A DNA stretch of 5,775 nucleotides from Pyrinomonadaceae bacterium (GTDB taxonomy: Bacteria; Acidobacteriota; Blastocatellia; Pyrinomonadales; Pyrinomonadaceae), in NCBI GenBank assembly GCA_025929655.1, contig JAICPV010000176.1:1-5775 (forward strand), written 5' to 3'. The position numbers and the translations under genes are program-made. Shown here in pieces: positions 1-5,775 of this stretch (position 1 is the first letter of the stretch; every line of letters starts with the position of its first letter). The notes below the pieces were generated by a model, which was not told the origin of the DNA, made no database searches, and saw nothing but the letters and a program-made list of their open reading frames with translations.

Positions 1-957
1 CTTCCGATGACCGAGGAACGCTGTGATGAACTCCATTTAACGCAGCAGACCAGCGATAACACATCGAGCATGGGGACCGCGTTTACCATTTCGATAGAGG
101 CACGCGAAGGCGTGACCACAGGCATTTCTGCCGCCGATCGTGCCAAAACGATCCTCACCGCCGTCGATCCGAAAACGAAGGCATCAGATCTCGCTCGGCC
201 CGGCCATATCTTCCCTCTTCGCGCAAAACGCGGCGGCGTGCTTGTGCGTCCCGGGCAGACAGAGGCAAGCGTCGACCTCTGCCGAATCGCGGGTTTGCAG
301 CCGGCGGCCGTGATCTGCGAGGTGATGAACGACGACGGGACAATGGCCCGTCTGCCGGAGCTGAAAGTTTTCGCCGAAAGGCATGGACTAAAGATCGTTT
401 CCGTTGCAGACCTTGTGCGATATCGCATCGAACAGGAAACATTGATCCGCCGCGTTCTCGAGGTCGATCTGCCAACCTCCTTTGGGACCTATCACACCGT
501 CGTTTTCGAAAACGCGATGAACGGCGAAACACATCTCGCCATGATAATGGGAGATATCTCCGATCCAACCGAACCGGTGCTCGTCCGCGTCCAAACCGAA
601 AACATCACTTTCGCGATGTTCGGCTGCATTTTGGGCGAGGCGACGCCTGCTATGCAGACCTCGCTGAAGCAGATCTCTGAGGCCGGGCGCGGCATAATTC
701 TTTATTTACGTCAGCGCGAGAACAATCTCGACCTTGTAAATCAGTTAAAAACCTATGCTTTAATGCAGGAAAAGGGTATTGATTTTCAGGCCGCAAAACG
801 GGAAACTGGTTACGGCAAGGTCCACGATTACGGTATCGGCGCTCAGATACTGAAAAACCTCGGCGTGTCGAAGATACGTCTGCTCTCCAACCATCCCCCG
901 AAGATCAATGCTCTTGAGGCTTTCGGCCTCGAGATAGTGGAAACTGTCGGTTTGTAA
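1..957 (+). CDS. ribBA: RibBA-type riboflavin biosynthesis protein (DHBP synthase plus degenerate GTP cyclohydrolase II-like domain), 5' end missing
   Basis: Cytosolic enzyme of riboflavin synthesis. The DHBPS domain converts ribulose 5-phosphate to 3,4-dihydroxy-2-butanone 4-phosphate plus formate. The frame is open from base 1 (Leu-Pro before the ATG at 7), and this ATG aligns near E. coli RibB residue 70. The true start therefore lies upstream, and about 65-70 residues are missing, including the acidic DxEDRENEGD loop. Visible DHBPS motifs are SDNTSSMGTAFT, EGVTTGISAADR (106-141), RPGHIFPLRA (His at 205, E. coli His136) and CEVMNDDGTMAR (Glu at 319, E. coli Glu174). The His153 equivalent is Gln (256-258). 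From about 475 a GCHII-like domain of normal length follows (THLAMIMGD, EAGRGIILYLRQ, YGIGAQILKNLGV, LLSNHPPK), but its zinc ligands and substrate loop are lost (separate entry). The family call is very secure. Real cyclohydrolase activity is unlikely, so the protein may act only as RibB. The gene ends in TAA, 17 nt before the TamB-like gene. Confidence 0.95.
   Translation, partial: LPMTEERCDELHLTQQTSDNTSSMGTAFTISIEAREGVTTGISAADRAKTILTAVDPKTKASDLARPGHIFPLRAKRGGVLVRPGQTEASVDLCRIAGLQPAAVICEVMNDDGTMARLPELKVFAERHGLKIVSVADLVRYRIEQETLIRRVLEVDLPTSFGTYHTVVFENAMNGETHLAMIMGDISDPTEPVLVRVQTENITFAMFGCILGEATPAMQTSLKQISEAGRGIILYLRQRENNLDLVNQLKTYALMQEKGIDFQAAKRETGYGKVHDYGIGAQILKNLGVSKIRLLSNHPPKINALEAFGLEIVETVGL
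475..954 (+). other. Degenerate GTP cyclohydrolase II-like domain (zinc site and substrate loop lost)
   Basis: C-terminal domain of the RibBA-type protein. Active GCHII uses a zinc bound by three Cys in a pattern like ECLTGDxFGSxRCDCG (E. coli RibA Cys54, Cys65, Cys67). The gap-free alignment here reads ENITFAMFGCILGEAT at 598-645. The first Cys is Asn (601-603), the second Gly (634-636) and the third Ala (640-642). The only Cys nearby (625-627) is at a non-ligand position. The usual RQEGRGIGL loop reads RQRENNLDL (709-735). Flanking scaffold motifs are intact and the frame is undamaged, so this looks like a folded domain under selection and not a decaying pseudogene. By analogy with RibBX proteins it may have a structural or regulatory role; that role is inference. 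Confidence 0.88.
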
Positions 958-966
958 TGCGTGGCT

Positions 967-970
967 GAGA
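967..970 (+). promoter_or_regulatory. Weak ribosome binding site of the TamB-like gene
   Basis: The 17-nt gap between the two genes has only a short purine run, GAGA, four bases before the ATG at 975. No full AGGAGG is present. An in-frame TGA at 966-968 rules out any start further upstream, and the next in-frame ATG lies beyond the membrane anchor, so 975 is the only sensible ATG. The weak site and short gap suggest translation coupled to the preceding gene (inference). Confidence 0.35.
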
Positions 971-974
971 TCCG

Positions 975-3900
975 ATGCCCGAAGACGAAATAGAAGATCA
1001 GGAACCCGAGTCTTCCGCTCCAAAGCGAAAGAGCAGGCTCAGCGTGCGAAACCTGTTGATCGTTTCGCTGGTCGCGGTTGTTTTGCTCGCGGCGCTTTTA
1101 CTGACGAGCGTCATTACTTATCGCTACGGCGTTTTCGATAGCTGGATAAAGGCACAGTTCACCGCGAAAATGGCGGACATCGGTATCGTCTTTTCAGCGG
1201 ACGAATTTGCTCTGACGGTCGCGCCGCTTGAGCTGCATTTGGTAAATGCGACTTTCAATGATCGTGTCAGCGGCGAAAAGCTTTTCTTCATTCGCGACGC
1301 ACGCCTTGGCCTTTCCGTCGATAACCTTTATGCCTGGCAGCTCAGTCGCGATATCAGCATCAACACCACCGATATCAATGGCGCCGAGATCTGGATAAAC
1401 TTCGACGAGAACGGCCGCTCGAATTACGCGAACCTGAACCTTGTCGAAGAGGAAGGCGGCCGGGTGAATTTCAAATACGATACGATCGTATTTAACCTTC
1501 GTGACGGCACCGTGCACGTCGGCGACGTTTCGCGAAAGATCTCGGGCGATGCACGAAACGTTATCTTTTCATTGACCGCTGAACGCGGCCTTGAAACTGA
1601 CCGCCGCTTTTTGATCGACTTCACTTCCACACAGTCCCGGTTCGTTTACGACGACCATCCTCTCGAACCGATCGACATCCGAGCCAAAGGCGTCGCAACA
1701 GATCTCGGGGCCGACATCACAGAACTGCGGATCGACACCCCGATCGGCACGTCGTTCCTGAACGGAAAGATCGTCGATTGGGAGGCGTTCAAGTACGACC
1801 TCAATATCGAATCTACCGTCGATCTTACGCAGGCGTCGATGACATTCCCGCTCGGCACGTCCTTGCGCGGCGTCGGCAATTTCAAAGGTAAGGTCGTCGG
1901 CGAGGGCGAAACCTATCGAATCGAAGGCGTCGCCGATTCGCAGGCCTTGCATGCCGACGGCATCTACTTGAAGGCCGTAAATGTCGACGCCACAGTTGCC
2001 GGGACGAATTCAAATTACGAAGCGAACGGGACCGCGGTCGCGGAACTCCTCACATTCGAAGATTTTCGGATCGAATTTCCACGCTTGGCCGGAAACGTGC
2101 GCGGCACCGGCACCGATTTTAGATGGATCGGCGAGCTGCAGGCGGCGGCATTGAAGTCTGGCGCAATGACACTCGGCGGGTTGTTTCTGCGGGATGCCGT
2201 CGCCGAGATGAACGACGACGAACTGCAACTCGACGCCGGTACCGGGAACGTCCAGAAATTCTCGATCGAGGAACTCGAGATCGCGCAGCTGAATATGCGG
2301 AACATGCGGCTCGTGAGCCGCGACGGCTCCCTCTCGATAACCGCCCCGAGCGCAAACGCGGCTTCGCTCACGACACCGGATTACGAATTGAACAACCTCA
2401 TGGGGCGCGATCTTGCGGTGCGCAGGTCCGGCTCCAACACGGATGTCGATCTTAAGGGTTTGACGTCGCCGAACGCGCGCATTGGGAGTAATCGGGTAAG
2501 CGGCCTGCGTGCAGGTTCCTTTGCGCTTAAAGATCACGCGGGCGGGACGGATATCAATTTAGATAATGTCGCCGCCTCGTCTGTCGATGCAGGCGGCACA
2601 CGGATCACGGGACTTGATTCGCCGGCGATCGTTATCAACGACAACGCAGCCGAGACACGGATCTATTCCGACACCATGCGCGTCGCTTCGGTCATCACCG
2701 GCGGTGCGACCTTGGGCAGCCTAAATATCGGCGGCGTGCGGTTGACGATCCGCGAAGGCCGGATCGAAGGCACGTCGAATGATATCGACGCCGGGAACAT
2801 TGCTCTGGCAAAAAGCGATACGCTGGCCAACGGCGGCACCCTGAACGATGTGAAGATCGTCAAACCGGTCTTCGTCGTCGAGCCGTCCGGTCGTTACCGA
2901 GCTTCCGCTGACATGAGCATCGGCGGTGGAGTACTGGGAAGCATCCCGCTCGGAAACGCGACTGCAAAAGTCGATATAAACAACGACCGCGCTTTGCTGG
3001 ATTCGTTGAATGCATCCGTGATGAACGGCCAGGTCAATGGACAAGCGCAGCTCGCCTTTAACAGCCGCGCGTCATCACAAGTAAATGTCGATTTCTCCGG
3101 CCTCGACCTTTCGAAATTGTTATCGCTGCAAAGCGGCCGCGTGATGCCGCTCGAAGGGCAGACCACGGGCCGCGCCGACATCACGTTTCAGGGAACAAAT
3201 TTCCGGACGGCGAGCGGTACGATCCGCGCGGATATTACCGCGAACGCGGGGACCGATGACACGACGAAGGTCCCGGTTTCGGGCCGAGTCGATCTGGTGG
3301 CGGTGAACGGCCTGGTCAATATTCAAGAGGCGAGACTGAATACGGCGCGAAGCACGTTGGAAGCGACCGGCCGCTTCGATCTTCGCACAGACGATTCGAA
3401 CATGCAGGTCGCGCTGAATTCGACCGACGCTTCCGAGATCGACCGGATCATTCGAGTTCTGGGAATCGCTCCGGACGTTTCCCGTCAGCTCGACGACATG
3501 GAAGCGCAATTCGCTGGCGATTTGAAATTCAATGGAACGGTCACCGGCAATCTCGGCGATCCGACGGTCGTCGGCAGCGCATCGCTATACTCCGTTGTTC
3601 TGCATGGCCGCGATGTCGGATCGGTCGAAACGGCAATCAACGTTTCGCCGCTCGGAGTAGAGCTTAGTAACGGCATCCTGAATGAGCGTACCGGTGGTGG
3701 AACTGCCGCGTTTGCTGTGTCGATTCCCTCAGGCGGAACAAATAACACGACCGTCAACGCGACACTGAACGGGGTAAATGCCGGAAATCTTCTGGCCGCA
3801 TTGCCGATCACATTACCGGAACGAATTCGGGATTTCGAAGGGAAAACCTCCGGCACGGTGAACCTCAGCGGCCTGCCGAATAATGCTTCCGGGAATATCG

Positions 3901-5775
3901 ATATTTCCGCCGCCAACGGCACGATCGCCGGGCAGCCGTTCGACAGTTTTAAGGCGCGCGCCGATTTCCAGGGAACGCGGATCAATATCACCAGCGGTGA
4001 GATCCGTGTGGGTGACGGCTTCTTAGCATTGAACGGAAACTACGATCGTTCGACAACCGCGTTTGACTTCGATCTGAACGGGAAAAACGTTCCTCTGCCG
4101 CTCGCGCTTTCGTTTTTACCGAAGAACGATGCGATCCCGACGTTTGCGGGGCTCGTCGATCTTAATGCGAAGGCTACCGGAGTTTACGACCGGGCGTCGA
4201 CCTACCAGGTGGATTTCAGCGGCACGGCCCGGGACGTTGTCGTTAACGAAAATTCATTCGGCGTTGTTACGTTCAAGGGCAACACTGTCGGCCAGGTACT
4301 GAATGCGGACCTGACCGCGACCTTTGACGGACGGCCGCAGCCGGTCACCGCAACGCTCGATTTTCGTGATCCGAATTTGCCGCTTCGGCTTCGCACCGAT
4401 CTTAACAACAGTCCGCTCGGCCCGTTCTTTGCGCTCGTTCCAAGATTACGCGGGATCGCGATCACCGGAACCGGGACGGGCCAGATCGAGCTAAGCGGAA
4501 ACATCTCCGCGGTCGACGCGAACGGAAACAGGTTTTTTACTAGCGAGAATCTCACCGGGTCCGCACAGTTTACAGCCCTCGCATTATCGATCGAAGGGAC
4601 GCCGCTGAACGCGGTTGAGCCGGTTTCGATCCGGCTGGGAAATCGCGACGTTACTTTCGAATCCGCACGGTTCGCCGGCGGCGGTTCAAATGTGACCATT
4701 GCCGGAACTGTCGCGTTTGCGAGCGGCGGCCGAAACGACCTTTCCGTCGATGGCCGAATAAACCTGAGCTTGCTGAACGTGTTCGGCCCGGTCCGCTCGA
4801 GTGATACGTTTTTCGGAGGTTTCGCGGATGCATCGGTCCGCGTAACGGGAACTTTCGAAAATTCGCAGTTGACCGGGTCCGCCACGATGGCGAACGCATC
4901 GGTGGCGACGTTCGTCGGCACCGACCGCTTCACTTTCGACCGGCTGAACGGCCGTATTCTGTTCAATTCGAACCAGGCGCAGATCGAGCGAATGACCGGC
5001 TACCTCGGCGGGGGCCAATTCACCGCCACCGGCGGCGTTCTCTTCAACAACAATCTGGAGATCAATTCATACCGCGTTGCTTTGAACGGAGACAACGTCA
5101 CGGTGCCGTATCCGCAGGATTTTCTTACCACGGGCGATGCCCAGATCGAGATATCCGGCCGCCGTATCGGAAGCGAGCTGACAACAGATGTCACCGGCAG
5201 CATCCGCGCAACTCGCAGCCTTTATACGAAGGACATCGATCTCGCAACTGTGGTGGGTGCCCGGCGTGACGCCGCGCTATCGGCTGGGACGGCCTCGCTG
5301 TACACTACACGCTTCGACCTGACGATCGAGGGCCGGAATGCACTCGTTGTGCAGAACAACATCGCGGACCTCACAGCGTCCGTTTCGCTGCGGGTCACGG
5401 GTAATGCGGACAATCCGCAGATCACAGGCAGGATCGTGGCGAACGGCGGCCAGCTCTTTTTCCGCCGCGATCGATATGACATTCAACGCGGCGTTCTCGA
5501 ATTTCCACCTAATACCTTGATCGACCCGATCATCAGCCTGCAGGCGGAAACGCAGATAGGCGGTTATCAGATATTCGTGAATTTGAGCGGTCCGTTAACC
5601 GATACTGAGCTTTTGAACGCAACGGTCCGCTCGAGCCCGGCTCTGCCGCAGGCCGACGTCGTGTCGTTGATCACAACGGGCAATCTTTCTAACACGGAAA
5701 CAGTCATCCCGACGATCGCCCTGACGGGAATTAATACAGCCGCGGAAGTGATGACGGATGCGATCATCAATGATC
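975..5775 (+). CDS. tamB: TamB-family translocation/assembly module protein (AsmA-like, inner-membrane anchored), 3' end missing
   Basis: A single open frame of 1,600 codons with no stop, running off the window. TamB proteins are anchored in the inner membrane and span the periplasm as a long β-sheet groove. They are linked to outer-membrane protein assembly (with TamA/Omp85) and to phospholipid transfer to the outer membrane. Residues 1-16 are acidic, 17-25 basic (KRKSRLSVR), and 26-48 form one hydrophobic helix: an uncleaved N-in signal anchor. Residues about 73-155 look like the AsmA/TamB N-terminus (PLELHLVNATF, then DENGRSNYANL). Two repeat arrays follow (separate entries). The C-terminal signature is clear: GRIVANGGQLFF and RRDRYDIQRGVLEF, then PALPQADVVSLITTG at residues 1555-1569. 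E. coli TamB is about 1,259 residues, so this one is unusually long, and 100 or more residues are probably missing. No Cys is present and Trp was seen only up to residue 384. Start: ATG 975, after an in-frame TGA. An Omp85 gene downstream would be expected but is not visible. Confidence 0.9.
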   Translation, partial: MPEDEIEDQEPESSAPKRKSRLSVRNLLIVSLVAVVLLAALLLTSVITYRYGVFDSWIKAQFTAKMADIGIVFSADEFALTVAPLELHLVNATFNDRVSGEKLFFIRDARLGLSVDNLYAWQLSRDISINTTDINGAEIWINFDENGRSNYANLNLVEEEGGRVNFKYDTIVFNLRDGTVHVGDVSRKISGDARNVIFSLTAERGLETDRRFLIDFTSTQSRFVYDDHPLEPIDIRAKGVATDLGADITELRIDTPIGTSFLNGKIVDWEAFKYDLNIESTVDLTQASMTFPLGTSLRGVGNFKGKVVGEGETYRIEGVADSQALHADGIYLKAVNVDATVAGTNSNYEANGTAVAELLTFEDFRIEFPRLAGNVRGTGTDFRWIGELQAAALKSGAMTLGGLFLRDAVAEMNDDELQLDAGTGNVQKFSIEELEIAQLNMRNMRLVSRDGSLSITAPSANAASLTTPDYELNNLMGRDLAVRRSGSNTDVDLKGLTSPNARIGSNRVSGLRAGSFALKDHAGGTDINLDNVAASSVDAGGTRITGLDSPAIVINDNAAETRIYSDTMRVASVITGGATLGSLNIGGVRLTIREGRIEGTSNDIDAGNIALAKSDTLANGGTLNDVKIVKPVFVVEPSGRYRASADMSIGGGVLGSIPLGNATAKVDINNDRALLDSLNASVMNGQVNGQAQLAFNSRASSQVNVDFSGLDLSKLLSLQSGRVMPLEGQTTGRADITFQGTNFRTASGTIRADITANAGTDDTTKVPVSGRVDLVAVNGLVNIQEARLNTARSTLEATGRFDLRTDDSNMQVALNSTDASEIDRIIRVLGIAPDVSRQLDDMEAQFAGDLKFNGTVTGNLGDPTVVGSASLYSVVLHGRDVGSVETAINVSPLGVELSNGILNERTGGGTAAFAVSIPSGGTNNTTVNATLNGVNAGNLLAALPITLPERIRDFEGKTSGTVNLSGLPNNASGNIDISAANGTIAGQPFDSFKARADFQGTRINITSGEIRVGDGFLALNGNYDRSTTAFDFDLNGKNVPLPLALSFLPKNDAIPTFAGLVDLNAKATGVYDRASTYQVDFSGTARDVVVNENSFGVVTFKGNTVGQVLNADLTATFDGRPQPVTATLDFRDPNLPLRLRTDLNNSPLGPFFALVPRLRGIAITGTGTGQIELSGNISAVDANGNRFFTSENLTGSAQFTALALSIEGTPLNAVEPVSIRLGNRDVTFESARFAGGGSNVTIAGTVAFASGGRNDLSVDGRINLSLLNVFGPVRSSDTFFGGFADASVRVTGTFENSQLTGSATMANASVATFVGTDRFTFDRLNGRILFNSNQAQIERMTGYLGGGQFTATGGVLFNNNLEINSYRVALNGDNVTVPYPQDFLTTGDAQIEISGRRIGSELTTDVTGSIRATRSLYTKDIDLATVVGARRDAALSAGTASLYTTRFDLTIEGRNALVVQNNIADLTASVSLRVTGNADNPQITGRIVANGGQLFFRRDRYDIQRGVLEFPPNTLIDPIISLQAETQIGGYQIFVNLSGPLTDTELLNATVRSSPALPQADVVSLITTGNLSNTETVIPTIALTGINTAAEVMTDAIIND
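1050..1118 (+). other. N-terminal transmembrane signal anchor of the TamB-like protein
   Basis: Residues 26-48 form one run of Leu, Val, Ala and Ile (core LLIVSLVAVVLLAALLL). A basic stretch precedes it and YRYGVFDSW follows. The positive-inside rule puts the short acidic N-terminus in the cytoplasm and the rest in the periplasm. No AxA-type signal peptidase site or lipobox Cys is seen, so it should stay anchored, as in known TamB proteins. Confidence 0.85.
2169..2939 (+). repeat. Protein-level tandem array of ~36-residue units in the TamB-like protein
   Basis: Units can be phased at residues 470, 506, 542, 578 and 622, a spacing of 36, 36, 36 and 44. Weaker units begin near 399 and 437. Shared pattern: hydrophobic at unit position 3, Leu at 6, hydrophobic at 11 and 13, Thr-Asp/Arg-Val/Ile at 20-22, and Gly at or near the end (GS, GG, GG, GG). 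Examples of unit starts are YELNNL, NRVSGL, TRITGL, ATLGSL and TLNDVK. I see no matching DNA-level repeat, so the array is old and diverged. The alternating pattern suggests short β-strands stacking as rungs of the periplasmic groove (inference). Boundaries are approximate. Confidence 0.65.
3102..5462 (+). repeat. Eight diverged AsmA/TamB-type modules, mostly every 103-119 residues
   Basis: Module starts by residue: 710 (LDLSKLL), 817 (TDASEIDRI), 934 (VNAGNLLAAL), 1037 (KNVPLPLAL), 1143 (LNNSPLGPFF), 1262 (INLSLLNVFG), 1373 (DNVTVPYP) and 1454 (RNALVVQNN). Spacings are 107, 117, 103, 106, 119, 111 and 81. Each module has a strand leading into the start motif, a loop that often contains Pro, a strand of the type GxADIxFxG, a short gap, and then G followed by an alternating strand (SGTIRADI, VGSASLYSV, SGNIDISA, SGTARDVV, TGSAQFTA, TGSATMAN, TGSIRATR, TGRIVANG). 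This fits the known repetitive β-sheet of TamB/AsmA-like proteins. Phasing was done by eye. Confidence 0.65.
5427..5775 (+). other. TamB C-terminal (DUF490) conserved domain, truncated by the window edge
   Basis: From residue 1485 the sequence shows the usual TamB C-terminal order. First comes the strand GRIVANGGQLFFRRDRY, then IQRGVLEF, then a DPIISLQAET strand. A VNLSGPLTDTELL segment follows, then the signature SSPALPQADVVSLITTG (PALP at residue 1555). This region carries the function shared across the family, including the part that in TamB contacts the outer-membrane Omp85 partner TamA. The remaining C-terminus lies outside the window, so an intact end cannot be shown. Confidence 0.85.

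Noticed and set aside
7..9. ATG at 7 as the start of the ribBA gene
   Set aside because: The frame is open to base 1 with Leu-Pro, and the alignment places this Met about 70 residues into the DHBPS domain. It is an internal residue of a gene cut by the window edge.
155..568. Reverse-strand ORF opposite ribBA, 137 residues, Arg-rich
   Set aside because: The plus strand here encodes clear DHBPS motifs; the reverse frame is Arg-rich noise.
598..735. Frameshift or sequencing error as the cause of the lost GCHII motifs
   Set aside because: Residues before, between and after the lost motifs stay in register with the family without gaps. Single-base shifts cannot explain the changes, so they are true substitutions.
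2123..2455. Arg-rich 110-residue plus-strand ORF
   Set aside because: It is a shifted frame inside the TamB-like gene. Its very high Arg content is what an out-of-frame reading of this GC-rich gene would give.
3485..3991. 168-residue reverse-strand ORF
   Set aside because: It is also antisense to the TamB-like gene, with no family motif, signal peptide or ribosome site that would support it.
4202..4966. 254-residue reverse-strand ORF
   Set aside because: It lies wholly within the continuous TamB-like frame. Its product is low-complexity, rich in Arg, Ser, Pro and Val, and shows no recognisable motif. It is an antisense shadow of the codon bias of the real gene.
975..5775. A repetitive adhesin or autotransporter instead of TamB
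   Set aside because: The Thr/Asn/Gly-rich β-repeats could suggest an adhesin. However, the uncleaved N-terminal anchor, the AsmA-like start and the PALPQADVVSLITTG-type C-terminal domain fit TamB much better.

Overview
The window holds two co-directional plus-strand genes. Both are cut by the window edges, and only 17 bases separate them. The first (1-957) is the 3' part of a riboflavin-biosynthesis gene of the RibBA type: a 3,4-dihydroxy-2-butanone 4-phosphate synthase (DHBPS) domain fused to a GTP cyclohydrolase II (GCHII)-like domain. The second (975-5775, still open at the right edge) is a very large TamB-family protein of at least 1,600 residues. There are no RNA genes, mobile elements, CRISPR arrays or clear terminators. 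All other long ORFs, on both strands, look like shadows of these two genes.

Organism: a diderm bacterium, because TamB works between an inner and an outer membrane. The mid-50s % G+C (by eye), the RibBA sequence style and the very long TamB-like protein resemble Acidobacteriota, perhaps Blastocatellia. That placement is from memory of similar proteins and is only a guess.

Region 1-957: the DHBPS half keeps most signature residues, but the position equivalent to the metal-binding His153 of E. coli RibB is Gln. The GCHII half keeps its length and fold-type motifs, but all three zinc-binding cysteines are replaced (Asn, Gly, Ala) and the EGRGIGL-type substrate loop is lost. It is almost certainly not an active cyclohydrolase, which recalls the RibBX variant known in Proteobacteria.

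Region 975-5775: an N-terminal signal anchor is followed by an AsmA/TamB-like N-terminal segment. Next comes a tandem array of about 36-residue units (residues about 399-655), then eight longer modules (residues about 710-1496) repeating mostly every 103-119 residues. The conserved start of the TamB C-terminal domain follows, and the last part lies outside the window. The 1,600 residues contain no cysteine.

The genes probably share a transcript, since the gap is 17 nt with no visible promoter or terminator. No functional link between riboflavin synthesis and TamB is evident. The points most worth a second look are the degenerate GCHII domain and the two-scale repeat architecture of the TamB-like protein.
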